Below, piece by piece: positions 1 through 7,958 of a DNA stretch of 64,000 nt. Under the pieces are notes generated by a model. It worked only from the letters and a program-made list of their open reading frames with translations, was not told the origin of the DNA and ran no database searches. This DNA comes from Halomonas daqiaonensis (lineage in GTDB: Bacteria; Pseudomonadota; Gammaproteobacteria; Pseudomonadales; Halomonadaceae). Within the stretch, counting starts at the first letter, position 1, and every line of letters begins with the position of its first letter. The position numbers were made by a program, and so were the translations under genes. Location of the stretch: the NCBI RefSeq assembly GCF_900109725.1, contig NZ_FOBC01000016.1, positions 1 through 64,000 of the forward strand, in the 5' to 3' direction.

Positions 1-182
1 GTCGGCTGGCCAGAGACACGCAGCAAGCCATTGATCAGCGCGCTGGATTCCCCGGCCGTGACGGCCTCGAGGCGACCCAGTGTCGCGATCACGCGTTGGC
101 GCGACTTGCCGGCCTCGTCCCGGAAGGACTCGACGAGTTTGACGTAGCGGCGCGGGCCGGATTTGGTGACTTTGACGAACAT
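1..182 (-). CDS. IS1634 family transposase, N-terminal part (partial)
   Basis: Translated on the minus strand from the ATG at 182, the frame reads MFVKVTKSGPRRYVKLVESF and continues with a DEAGKSRQR-x-IATLGRLE segment. This is the usual N-terminus of IS1634-family DDE transposases. Only about 60 residues lie in the window and the catalytic core is off the left edge, so intactness cannot be judged. The frame is open to the edge. An in-frame stop upstream of 182 was not sought; the start was chosen from family resemblance. Confidence 0.7.
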   Translation of the reverse strand, partial: MFVKVTKSGPRRYVKLVESFRDEAGKSRQRVIATLGRLEAVTAGESSALINGLLRVSGQP

Positions 183-345
183 GTCATCACGATAGACCGT
201 AGGCGCTACGAATGGCAAGGTGCCACTAGAAAAACGTGTCACTACAAAGAATGCGGCCAGAATTCTCTAAGCTACTGAATTCTCAGACCACAGGTGCGGA
301 TTTCTGGCCAAAATCGGACTGGAAGTGTCGAACTCGGGATGTACT
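1..345 (-). mobile_element. End of an IS1634-type insertion sequence, cut by the left window edge
   Basis: The reverse strand carries the first 60 codons of an IS1634/IS4-like transposase, followed upstream by about 160 bp of non-coding DNA. The neighbouring Rpn-type reading frame loses its family resemblance near 345-350, so the element probably ends there. The octamer AGTACATC occurs twice in tandem on the minus strand close to this junction (about 337-352), which may reflect the insertion junction. The other end of the element is outside the window, so the target duplication cannot be checked. The exact boundary is an inference. Confidence 0.6.
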
Positions 346-531
346 GATGTACTTGCCGGTGAGTTCGCTGGGCTCGATATTGGGGTTGAGCACCTCGACA
401 GCAGTGATATTCGGGAGGTCGGGCCACAGATCGTTGATCAGCACCACCAGCAGATCAAGCGCTTCGGAAAACAGCCGTTTGAAAATGTAGTCGTTCTTGG
501 GGTCGAGCAAGATGGCCATTGACACCGGCAA
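340..531 (-). pseudogene. Truncated Rpn family (PD-(D/E)XK) recombination-promoting nuclease, 5' part
   Basis: The frame from 531 begins MPVSMAILLDPKNDYIFKRL and continues FSEALDLLVVLIND...ELTGKYI. This is the conserved N-terminal block of the Rpn / PD-(D/E)XK nuclease family transposases, which are normally around 250-300 residues. After ELTGKYI, where the family continues into the nuclease core, the frame turns into unrelated sequence and stops at 283. The break coincides with the inferred end of the IS1634 element, so the gene appears to have been cut by that insertion. The start may be the internal ATG at 519 (MAILL). The fragment lacks the catalytic region and should be inactive. Confidence 0.7.
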
Positions 532-546
532 ACCGACTGTGCTCCC

Positions 547-1635
547 TCACGCCGCCCGGTGTTCATACAGCTCGCGCGCGGCGCGCATGCCACGCAGGTG
601 CCGGGCCTGGCGGGCGGCACAGCGGGCGGTGAGACTTTCGGGCGTGCCCACGGCGCTGCCGAAGCGCTTGAGCAGCGTGCTGGAGGCGGCGATAAAGGCC
701 TCGGGGTCGATGCCCAGCCGACCCAGCAGCTTGGGGACTCGGCCTGTGATCTGTCCGCGCTTGTCGGGGCGCTGGCAGCGGCCGGTAGTCTCGACCAGCT
801 CCAGATAGTCTTCCAGGCTGAAGGGAATGGCGGTGGGTAACTGGGCGGTGGCATCGAAGGGCATCAGCGGCTGGTGGGGCAGGGTCTGCCACCAGGCCGG
901 CACCTGGGCCGCCGGCGGGGTTTCGGGCGAGGCATCGGTCAGCAGACCATCGCCAAGGGTTACCCTCTTGGCGGCCCTCTCCGTCTCGCCATCGCCTGGC
1001 AGCTCGGCCAACCGCTCGGCCACCGAGGTATGCTGGGAGGCCTCCGGCGTCTCGGCCATGCCGGCGCGGATGGGGTTGAGGTCGACATAGGCCATGGCGC
1101 TGAGGATCGCCGCCTCGTCGAGCAGCGCCTGGCTCTTGAAGCGCCCTTCCCAGAAGCGCCCTTTTACCCCGTCCTCGGCGTTGGCCTGGCGGGCGATGGC
1201 TTCGTTGAGAACCCGCATGAACCAGGAGACATCCACCAACCGCTCGCGGCAGATCGCCGCCAGCTTCTTGACTGCCGCCACTTCCGCCGGTAGTTGATCG
1301 GCCCCGGCCCGGTAGCGTTGCACCAGCAGCGGGCCGGAGAACAGTGCCGTCCAGCGGTGCAGTACCTCGTCGTCGCTCCAGTTCGCGGCGCGTTCGGTCT
1401 CCACCCTCACCACCAAGTGGTAGTGATTGTTCATCACCGCATAGGCGGCCACGTCGATGGCGAACACCCCGGCCAGCTGATGTAGGCGATCACTGATCCA
1501 GCCGCGGCGGTGCTCGTAATCCTGGCCGCTGACGGCATCGGTTCCGCACAGGAAGGCGCGACGAACACAGCGGTTGACCAGGTGGTACCAGGGCGTGGCG
1601 TCAAGCGAGACCAGGGCAGCGCGCGGCTGGGTCAT
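547..1635 (-). CDS. RAYT-like HUH transposase (Y1_Tnp, IS200-like domain)
   Basis: This 362-residue protein carries the Y1 transposase fold. A HUH-type histidine pair sits in NNHYHLVV (H71, H73). It is followed by a long helical part with GRFWEGRFKSQALLDEA and AYVDLNPIRAGM (about 159-193), where Y183 is a candidate nucleophile. The roughly 160-residue C-terminal extension is typical of the long stand-alone relatives of REP-associated tyrosine transposases. Such proteins nick single-stranded DNA at palindromic repeats. There is no partner gene or clear IS end, but a group of short repeats lies just upstream at 1689-1796, as expected for this family. It is intact. Whether it is active is unknown. 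Confidence 0.8.
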   Translation of the reverse strand: MTQPRAALVSLDATPWYHLVNRCVRRAFLCGTDAVSGQDYEHRRGWISDRLHQLAGVFAIDVAAYAVMNNHYHLVVRVETERAANWSDDEVLHRWTALFSGPLLVQRYRAGADQLPAEVAAVKKLAAICRERLVDVSWFMRVLNEAIARQANAEDGVKGRFWEGRFKSQALLDEAAILSAMAYVDLNPIRAGMAETPEASQHTSVAERLAELPGDGETERAAKRVTLGDGLLTDASPETPPAAQVPAWWQTLPHQPLMPFDATAQLPTAIPFSLEDYLELVETTGRCQRPDKRGQITGRVPKLLGRLGIDPEAFIAASSTLLKRFGSAVGTPESLTARCAARQARHLRGMRAARELYEHRAA

Positions 1636-1688
1636 GACAGGTGCCTTCAGCGAGTGAACGTTGCTTTTAGCTTAGTCTGCGCTGATAG

Positions 1689-1796
1689 GAGGTCAAGTAA
1701 GTGGGTGTCCTTTCTTTTTTATTTGGAGGTCAAGTAAGTGGAGTAAGTGGGTGTCCTGTCTTTGGTGTCTTTGGAGTAAGTGGGTGTCCTTTCTTT
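1689..1796. repeat. Cluster of short direct repeats beside the RAYT gene
   Basis: The unit GTAAGTGGGTGTCCT followed by TTCTTT or GTCTTT occurs at about 1697, 1743 and 1776. A partial copy (GAGGTCAAGTAAGTGG) sits at 1689 and again at 1726. Spacers are rich in TTTGG and TTT. Copies are direct, not palindromic. They lie in the 275-bp gap between the RAYT gene and pilX, 50-160 bp upstream of the RAYT start. The placement suggests a target or remnant of RAYT activity, which is inference. Confidence 0.7.
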
Positions 1797-1910
1797 GCTT
1801 TCTTTGGGAAGGACGAATAAAAGTTGCCCGCCGTAATTAATAGCGGGCAATATCCGAAAAAATCTAAAAAATTGACGAGGAGACACTAAGCCTTCCTTTA
1901 AAACGCAGGT

Positions 1911-3638
1911 CTAACCACCCGAAGTCGAAACAATCTTTTCCTGCCAAGTAGATAGACCATACTCATAACTACCATCAGGATTGGCTTGCCCTACCAGCCA
2001 AGCTAACAAAGTCTCTCCATTAAAGTACTCAAAGGCGGCAAGAAGAGAATCGTAGCTATAGTTATAATCCTGATTACCTCCTCCACTCACGTCAACACTA
2101 GCGGCATCGAAACCCCTATTGACAGAGAGACCATCAACCCCCCCGCCTTCGCCTTTTATCATTTCTGGAGTAACAAGTGTATTCGGTGAGCCAGCGTCCC
2201 CCGGATCAGTTGTCCATGTACCATTAGAATTTTCATAAACCTCCTCACCCCCAGATGTTAGGAAATATTCAACGCCTGTAGTCGCGTCGTATTCCGGATT
2301 AAGGGTTTCAAAAGAGCCATCAGCTAATTGCATTTTATAGTGCTGGCTATAAGGTGCAGAAATGATAGATCCGGTAAACTCCTCTGTACCACTACCATCA
2401 ATAACGTAGTCTCCCAGCACAATAATAAGGCCATCGAATTCTGGATTTCCTTTGAATTGAACGTCACCGTCCACGACCAATACACCACTACCTGAGAAAC
2501 TGCCTTGCCCCACTTCAAAAAGATCTCTGCTCAGCCGTTGATCCTGTAGTGCAAGATCAGCATCTTCTAAACGAAGATTATCAGGATCATAGACTGGATC
2601 CTCGTAAGTCCGGGCAACAGCATCCTTATTGGTCACGAAGTGAACCCCAGCATCGAAATCCTGTACAATATTATTTGTCCACTCTGTCTCATTATTTGAA
2701 GCCCCACCATCTTGCGTCACAAGCTCATAAACAAACTCATGAAAACGTTCTGGCTGGGATAGAATTGGCGTCCCGAGCTCTGACGAAATTCCCCCTTTAT
2801 AGTTGCAGAGATCATTGTTTGCTGTGGTACAGTTATTGTAATTTCCTTCATACTCGGGTGGATCGCCTGTCACAACATCTTTTGCATGATAAACTCCTAA
2901 GGCACCAGAGCCACAGCTGTCATGGGAGGTACAGTCTTGTCCCGGCTCAGGAACAAATACAGCAAAGTCATTTATATCTTTATTTCCGATAATATCCTGA
3001 ACAATTTTCTCAGCCTCACCCTTACTATTAACAGAGATAGCTGGATTGACATATCCATCTACTTCTTCACCCGACACTTCTGCCTGAGAGTTGATGCCAT
3101 CATACGAAGAGACATTACCGGTCAGATTGAATGCAGAAAGCGACTCACCCAGTAGAGCCCCCCAGCCCATAGATACCCGTCGGCGAGCAATTACATCATC
3201 TTCACTACCAGAATATACAATTCCATCAACCAGAATGGATATTACTCCCCCTGAAGGGGGATCCACACTGACACGATAGCAGGCATTAGAGATTTTTGTG
3301 TCATCCATCTCGACACAGTTAGTAGAGAAGGGTTGGCTATCCGCCCAATCCTTTAGTGCAGTAAGTATTTTACCCGTATAACTATCTACAGTATCATCTG
3401 CATCAGGACCGGACGGAACAACGGACGCACCCTTGACTTGGTGCCAAAAATCCGATGCTCCGTATTCCGCCGCCATCATAGCTAGGCTGCTGGAGCGATG
3501 ATTCCCAGCCATTGCCTCCTCATTCCGAGAATTCTGGAAACTCGACACACCTAATAAGAGTGAAACCGTCAACAAAACCAAGGTCACTACCAAAGCGACA
3601 CCCTGCTGCTTAGATTCATTACCATTATTTTTTTCCAT
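1911..3638 (-). CDS. pilX: Type IV pilus minor pilin PilX-like protein, unusually long
   Basis: The N-terminus QQGVALVVTLVLLTVSLLLG followed by NEEAMAGN is the PilX N-terminal helix, which packs minor pilins into the type IV pilus tip complex in the inner membrane. The rest (about 515 residues) is much longer than the 150-200 residues usual for PilX. It contains Gly/Asp-rich beta-type sequence including VLVVDGDVQFKGNPEFDG and a long acidic tail. I chose the ATG at 3638 because it has a good GAGGTG site at a proper distance; an ATG at 3665 would add nine residues. It is last in the minus-strand cluster pilE-fimT-pilV-pilW-pilX, 32 bp from pilW. Base composition is visibly AT-richer than the core genes beyond ispH, suggesting transfer or fast divergence. 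Confidence 0.8.
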   Translation of the reverse strand: MEKNNGNESKQQGVALVVTLVLLTVSLLLGVSSFQNSRNEEAMAGNHRSSSLAMMAAEYGASDFWHQVKGASVVPSGPDADDTVDSYTGKILTALKDWADSQPFSTNCVEMDDTKISNACYRVSVDPPSGGVISILVDGIVYSGSEDDVIARRRVSMGWGALLGESLSAFNLTGNVSSYDGINSQAEVSGEEVDGYVNPAISVNSKGEAEKIVQDIIGNKDINDFAVFVPEPGQDCTSHDSCGSGALGVYHAKDVVTGDPPEYEGNYNNCTTANNDLCNYKGGISSELGTPILSQPERFHEFVYELVTQDGGASNNETEWTNNIVQDFDAGVHFVTNKDAVARTYEDPVYDPDNLRLEDADLALQDQRLSRDLFEVGQGSFSGSGVLVVDGDVQFKGNPEFDGLIIVLGDYVIDGSGTEEFTGSIISAPYSQHYKMQLADGSFETLNPEYDATTGVEYFLTSGGEEVYENSNGTWTTDPGDAGSPNTLVTPEMIKGEGGGVDGLSVNRGFDAASVDVSGGGNQDYNYSYDSLLAAFEYFNGETLLAWLVGQANPDGSYEYGLSTWQEKIVSTSGG

Positions 3639-3670
3639 GACACCCACCTCGTCTGATCTCATCACGGCAC

Positions 3671-4264
3671 TCAGTGGAGGATATTATTCCGCCTTGCAAC
3701 CATGAAGGTATACTGCCTTTTTTCCAGTGGTTCACTAGGGCCAATTTCAGGAAAAATAACAGTAATCTGAACAAATAAACCATCCCCTGTGGTACCACTA
3801 GCGTCCAACTCCACATTAAAGTTAACGCCTTCAATACCTTCAATCAAAGATTGTGAACTTGATAATGACGCATCAGGATCACAACGCACTTGAATCATGA
3901 GCTCCGGAGAAACAAAACTATACCTTACTTCCAGCAGGTTATTAGCACTCCCACAATATGGGTCATTGCTCCTAACACCGCTGTCATACGTCATATTCAG
4001 AACTGTCTGGTCAGCACTGTTATTTGTAATCTCTACTGATGTTCTAACGTCAAAAGAAACCAGGTCGGAAATGACCCGCAACGACTCCTGCCGCTTAGCC
4101 AAATTATCCATTCGATTATAGCTCTGCTTGGATGTCAGATAAAGCTGACCTGCCCCCAGAACTATCAGAAGACCAATAACCAAAGCCACCATCAGCTCAA
4201 CTAGGGAAAAGCCCCCTTCTACACTATCCCTGAGACCATGATTTTTTTTAGTGCTCTTTTTCAT
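3671..4264 (-). CDS. pilW: Type IV pilus minor pilin PilW
   Basis: From the ATG at 4264 the protein has 197 residues. Its class III signal is cut at G18/F19 in EGGFSLVELMVALVIGLLIV, with the conserved glutamate at mature position 5. The following SKQSYNRMDNLAKRQES is typical of PilW. PilW joins PilV, PilX and FimT in the complex that primes pilus assembly in the inner membrane. A longer reading from 4333 would overlap pilV by 65 bp and lacks family support, so I prefer 4264, which lies 4 bp after the pilV stop. The C-terminal part is poorly conserved, as usual for this family. Confidence 0.85.
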   Translation of the reverse strand: MKKSTKKNHGLRDSVEGGFSLVELMVALVIGLLIVLGAGQLYLTSKQSYNRMDNLAKRQESLRVISDLVSFDVRTSVEITNNSADQTVLNMTYDSGVRSNDPYCGSANNLLEVRYSFVSPELMIQVRCDPDASLSSSQSLIEGIEGVNFNVELDASGTTGDGLFVQITVIFPEIGPSEPLEKRQYTFMVARRNNILH

Positions 4265-4268
4265 AGAC

Positions 4269-4679
4269 CTAGTTCTTCGGCAGTTTGATGCGGTATTCGA
4301 GCGTAGAGACATCTTCACCTTCGAAACGGTCATCTACCCAGCCTACGGTGATGCCGTATTCGCAAAAGACGGGATCTTCCGTGATAGTTGTGACATCCCG
4401 CAATGTGAGGTGATCAGCCCAGTCATTTTTCCAACCAACGGGGTCTGCATCGGGACATGCCTTCAATGTCTTGTTCCCTAAGTCAACCCAAAGCCTCTCG
4501 ACAGCATCTTGCGCGGCCATCGTGGCGACGGTCCTTTGGAAAGATACGTGGGAGCTTTGCAAGGCTTTTAGTTGCATTGCAGCAACACCCAGAAGACCAA
4601 GCGCCAAGACTAGAACCGCTACGAGCGCTTCTAAAAAGCTAAAACCTCTTGAGCATGACTTCCTCACATTTTTCTCCAT
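4269..4679 (-). CDS. pilV: Type IV pilus minor pilin PilV
   Basis: This 136-residue prepilin-like protein has a short basic leader cut at G12/F13 in SRGFSFLEALVAVLVLALGL, followed by GVAAMQLKALQSSHVSFQR and AQDAVERLW, which match PilV. It contributes to the minor-pilin initiation complex of the type IV pilus. It lies 10 bp downstream of fimT and 4 bp before pilW on the minus strand, so the genes are very likely cotranscribed. The length is slightly short compared with other PilV proteins, but the frame is intact. Confidence 0.85.
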   Translation of the reverse strand: MEKNVRKSCSRGFSFLEALVAVLVLALGLLGVAAMQLKALQSSHVSFQRTVATMAAQDAVERLWVDLGNKTLKACPDADPVGWKNDWADHLTLRDVTTITEDPVFCEYGITVGWVDDRFEGEDVSTLEYRIKLPKN

Positions 4680-4689
4680 AGGCCTTTAT

Positions 4690-5154
4690 CTACGTATCAA
4701 TCCTCGTTACTTTACCAACCGAGTTTATTTCTAGACTTTCAGGAGATCCGCTATAATAAGAGTGCTGGACCGAAACTGAGCAGGGAATAGCAACAGGACA
4801 ATCTGACCAACCAAAAGCATTAAAAGTTACTGATAAATCTCCTGAAGTCACACTAACATCTCCACCCTGACTTGAGATTTTTCTAAGTTCCTGACCACTG
4901 TGAGTAACGATCAATTCCCAACCGTTCGTCGTTGTAATCATGACGCTAACGGGCTCTCGACGTTTTGCTGCCTCGGAACGCGCATAGTGCATACTAGTCA
5001 ATATTTGGTTAAAATCTGTTGAAAGTTGGTTCCTAGCCATCAAGCTCTGGAAATTTGGTACCGCAATAGTTGCAATTATCGCAATCATAGCAATCGTAAC
5101 CAAAAGCTCAATAAGGGTAAATCCAGCTTTCCGATTAATTTCACCAACATTCAT
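4690..5154 (-). CDS. fimT: GspH/FimT family pseudopilin
   Basis: The 154-residue product starts MNVGEINRKAGFTLIELLVT, with processing at G11/F12. It continues with AVPNFQSLMARNQLSTDFN and HYARSEAAKRREPVSV, the hallmark of the FimT/GspH branch of minor pseudopilins. These proteins join the tip complex of type IV pili, and FimT has been linked to DNA uptake in some gammaproteobacteria. The start overlaps the end of pilE by 14 bp, implying translational coupling. It belongs to the AT-richer pilin cluster. Confidence 0.85.
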   Translation of the reverse strand: MNVGEINRKAGFTLIELLVTIAMIAIIATIAVPNFQSLMARNQLSTDFNQILTSMHYARSEAAKRREPVSVMITTTNGWELIVTHSGQELRKISSQGGDVSVTSGDLSVTFNAFGWSDCPVAIPCSVSVQHSYYSGSPESLEINSVGKVTRIDT

Positions 5155-5578
5155 TAGGCAACCTCACTCCTTGATGGTTCAAGCTAAAGCTGCCACAACT
5201 ATCGTTCGCCTGAGCACCCTGGGGAGTAGCCGTTATTGTATAACTAGCGGACGATGCACTGATGTCAATTAAATAAAATTCTTCTTCAGTTGGAATATTC
5301 GTACCACTCGGACAATTAGTGGCAGTATAGTCAGTATTTACTGTATAACATCTCTCCAATTGACCAGCGATATTCGAAAGGCCAGACATGGCATCCGTCC
5401 TTCTTGCTCTTTCCACATACTGTGTGTAGGAGGGATAGGCAATCGAGGCCAAAATCGCGATCACGGCTACCACAATCATCAGTTCGATGAGCGTGAAGCC
5501 GGCGGAGCGCCGAGTACTGCCTGCCCGGGCCTGGGGCCCGTGTCGGGTGATCGCCTGCATCTCGCGACGGGTCTCCAT
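5141..5578 (-). CDS. pilE: Type IV pilin PilE-like
   Basis: The 145-residue protein has a long basic leader and processing at G27/F28 in SAGFTLIELMIVVAVIAILA, then YPSYTQYVERARRTDAM. It ends in a cysteine-bounded C-terminal loop (DSCGSFSLN...PNECW), the D-region typical of PilE-type minor pilins. It is the first gene of the minor-pilin cluster, just downstream of ispH, whereas Pseudomonas has it last, after pilY1. The start may be the ATG at 5578 or the one at 5560; both leave a normal prepilin leader. The upstream gap to the ispH stop (127 bp) holds the ispH terminator and presumably the pilin promoter. Confidence 0.85.
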   Translation of the reverse strand: METRREMQAITRHGPQARAGSTRRSAGFTLIELMIVVAVIAILASIAYPSYTQYVERARRTDAMSGLSNIAGQLERCYTVNTDYTATNCPSGTNIPTEEEFYLIDISASSASYTITATPQGAQANDSCGSFSLNHQGVRLPNECW

Positions 5579-5640
5579 CGTCTATTTACACTTGGTTTCA
5601 GTATGGATCAGCTCGCGGCAATGTTATAGGGGCGGGACGC

Positions 5641-5662
5641 AAAAAGCCGGGCGGTGCCCGGC
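5641..5662 (-). terminator. Rho-independent terminator after ispH
   Basis: On the minus strand the sequence reads GCCGGGC-ACC-GCCCGGC followed by TTTTT, a 7-bp GC-rich stem with a 3-nt loop and a U-tract. It lies 44 bp after the ispH stop and before pilE. It should separate the core operon from the pilin genes. Confidence 0.8.
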
Positions 5663-5705
5663 GTCCCTGCCTTGCGCTGGCCTTTCGGGTTGGCCGGGGG
5701 CGGCG

Positions 5706-6689
5706 CTACTCGCTGGCGATCACCCTTTCACGAAGCTCCCGAGGCATCGAGAAGGTGATGGTCTCCTCGCGGCCGGCGATCTCTTCGGGGGCGGTGGCGC
5801 CCAGGGCTTGTAGCCTTTCGATCACGCCCTTGACCAGCACCTCGGGGGCGCTGGCGCCGGCGGTGACGCCGATGACGTTGACACCTTCCAGCCATGCCGA
5901 GTCGACCTGCTCGGCGCTGTCGACCAGGTAAGCCGGGGTGCCGACTCGCTCGGAGAGCTCGCGCAGACGGTTGGAGTTGGAGCTGTTGGGGCTGCCGACC
6001 ACCAGCACCAGGTCGGCACCTTCCGCCAGCTCGCGTACGGCGTCCTGGCGGTTCTGGGTGGCGTAGCAGATGTCGTCCTTGCGCGGCCCCTGGATCTCGG
6101 GGAACTTGGCGCGCAGGGCGTCGATCACCCGGGCGGTGTCGTCCATGGAAAGCGTGGTCTGGGTAACGAAGGCGAGCTTGGTCGGGTCCTTCACTTCCAG
6201 GTTGGCCACGTCCTTCTCATCCTCGACCAGGTAGATCTGTCCGCCATGCGAGGTATCGTAGCGCCCCATGGTGCCCTCCACCTCGGGGTGTCCCTGGTGG
6301 CCGATCAGGATGCACTCCTGGCCTTTGCGGGCGTAGCGCAACACTTCCAGATGCACCTTGGTGACCAGCGGGCAAGTCGCATCGAACACCTTGAGCCCGC
6401 GCAGTTCTGCCTCCTGCTGCACGGCGCGGGAGACGCCATGGGCCGAGAAGATCACGATGACGTCGTCGGGCACCTCGTGGAGCTCCTCGACGAAGACCGC
6501 CCCTCGCTCGCGCAGGGTGTCGACCACGAAGCGGTTGTGGACCACCTCGTGGCGCACGTAGATCGGCGGGCCGAAGGCATCCAGCGCACTGTTGACGATA
6601 TCGATGGCGCGGTCGACGCCGGCGCAGAAGCCGCGCGGGTTGGCCAGCCTGATGTGTATCGAGTTCGTTTGCATGGTGTTGGGTTGCAT
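5706..6689 (-). CDS. ispH: 4-hydroxy-3-methylbut-2-enyl diphosphate reductase
   Basis: IspH catalyses the last step of the MEP pathway, reducing HMBPP to IPP and DMAPP with a 4Fe-4S cluster in the cytosol. The three cluster cysteines are visible at C22 (RGFCAGV), C106 (DATCPLV) and C208 (DDICYATQ). The HPEVEGT block with the proton-relay glutamate is at 134-140. I took the ATG at 6689 (327 residues); the ATG five codons later is equally possible. The frame is open further upstream to 6833, but that stretch does not resemble the family. It lies 163 bp downstream of fkpB in the conserved lspA-fkpB-ispH order. Confidence 0.95.
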   Translation of the reverse strand: MQPNTMQTNSIHIRLANPRGFCAGVDRAIDIVNSALDAFGPPIYVRHEVVHNRFVVDTLRERGAVFVEELHEVPDDVIVIFSAHGVSRAVQQEAELRGLKVFDATCPLVTKVHLEVLRYARKGQECILIGHQGHPEVEGTMGRYDTSHGGQIYLVEDEKDVANLEVKDPTKLAFVTQTTLSMDDTARVIDALRAKFPEIQGPRKDDICYATQNRQDAVRELAEGADLVLVVGSPNSSNSNRLRELSERVGTPAYLVDSAEQVDSAWLEGVNVIGVTAGASAPEVLVKGVIERLQALGATAPEEIAGREETITFSMPRELRERVIASE

Positions 6690-6852
6690 AGGGGCCTTGC
6701 CTTGATGCCGCAGCACCGTTGCATTTGATAAGTCGAGAAGCATTGTCATCGCGCTGCAAGCCGGATCGCCGGACCGAGCGCTCCTACAAGGGCCTCGATG
6801 GACCGTCTGACATTGTAGAAGCTTTGCTTGCAAAGCGAAGGGGTTCGCTGCC

Positions 6853-7314
6853 TCAGTGAGTCGTGGCGGGCTGCACGTCCAGCACTTCCACCTCGAAGGT
6901 CAGGGTACGCCCTGCCAAGGGGTGGTTGAAGTCCACTTCTACCTGTTCGCCGTCGATACGCTTGATCACGCCGGGCAGCTCGCCGCCGGCAGCATCGGCG
7001 AAAGACATCACCATGCCCACCTCCGGCTCCTCGCCCTCGAAGTCGTCGCGCTTGAGCAGCTGGATGTTCTGGGGGTTGTGCTGGCCGAAGGCGTGCTCGG
7101 GAGTGATCTCGAAGCTGCCGGTCTCGCCGGTCGTCAGCCCCTTGAGGGGGTGCTCGAAGCCGGGCGGCAGGTTGCCGTCGCCCACCTGGAAGGTGGCGGC
7201 CTGCTTGTCACGGGTGGAATCCACCACGGTGCCATCTTCCATGCTGAGGGTGAAGTGCAGGGTCACTTCCATGCCTTCATCGATGCGAAGACCCTGGGGT
7301 TCCTGGTGGCTCAT
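6853..7314 (-). CDS. fkpB: FKBP-type peptidyl-prolyl cis-trans isomerase FkpB/SlpA
   Basis: The 153-residue protein has the SlyD/FkpB arrangement: an FKBP half ([20 protein letters not shown]), an inserted IF domain (about 65-125, [20 protein letters not shown]) and the closing FKBP strand ([18 protein letters not shown]). Such proteins are cytosolic proline isomerases and chaperones. It lacks the His-rich metal-binding tail of SlyD, which supports FkpB. It sits between lspA (89 bp upstream) and ispH, the standard gammaproteobacterial order. Confidence 0.93.
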   Translation of the reverse strand: MSHQEPQGLRIDEGMEVTLHFTLSMEDGTVVDSTRDKQAATFQVGDGNLPPGFEHPLKGLTTGETGSFEITPEHAFGQHNPQNIQLLKRDDFEGEEPEVGMVMSFADAAGGELPGVIKRIDGEQVEVDFNHPLAGRTLTFEVEVLDVQPATTH

Positions 7315-7403
7315 GGCGTGTCTCTCGAAGCGTGCATGAAGTTTCGTACATGAAGTTCGTGAAGATGATGGCCGCTTGGACGGCGAAGCGGGCTGCGGGT
7401 TCC

Positions 7404-7958
7404 TCAGCCACGGCGGCGCGCTCGGCGCTTCTCGCCGAACAGCGATTCCCAGATCAGGCCGATGGCGCCCAGGGTGATGCCGATGTCCGCCACGTTAAAG
7501 GCGGGGTAGTACCAGCCGACCACGTGGAAGGAGAGGAAGTCCACCACATAGCCGTGCACCAGACGGTCGTAGAGGTTGCCGAGCGCCCCGCCGATGATAA
7601 GCGCCAGCGATACCGCCAGAAGCGTCTCGTCGGCCTTGAGGCGACGCATCCAGATCGTCAGGCCGATACTCGCACCCACGGCGATGGTGGCGAAGAACCA
7701 GCGCTGCCAGCCGGGATGGCCGGCCAGGAAGCTGAAGGCCGCGCCGGTGTTGTGCAGCAGCGTCAGGTCGAAGAACGGCAGCACTTCCACCGGCCGCGCG
7801 TAGTCGAGCAGCCCGCTGGCCAGATACTTGGTGGCCAGGTCCAGCACGATCACCGCCAATGCCAGCCACAGCCAGCGCAGGGGCTTGTACATCGGCGGCA
7901 CCGAGGCGGCTCCGCCTGCATCGGCCTGCTTGCCGGGTGAGGCTTGGCGATCAGGCAT
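7404..7958 (-). CDS. lspA: Lipoprotein signal peptidase (signal peptidase II)
   Basis: LspA is the inner-membrane aspartic protease that removes signal peptides from diacylglyceryl-modified prolipoproteins. The catalytic aspartates are D131 (GNLYDRL) and D158 (FNVADIG), with the conserved NTGAAFSFL at 70-78 and four predicted membrane spans. The first ~25 residues, Gly/Ala-rich, are an extension; a start at the internal ATG (residue 23) would give a more usual length of about 162. The annotated start overlaps the ileS stop by 8 bp, implying coupling. Confidence 0.95.
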   Translation of the reverse strand: MPDRQASPGKQADAGGAASVPPMYKPLRWLWLALAVIVLDLATKYLASGLLDYARPVEVLPFFDLTLLHNTGAAFSFLAGHPGWQRWFFATIAVGASIGLTIWMRRLKADETLLAVSLALIIGGALGNLYDRLVHGYVVDFLSFHVVGWYYPAFNVADIGITLGAIGLIWESLFGEKRRARRRG

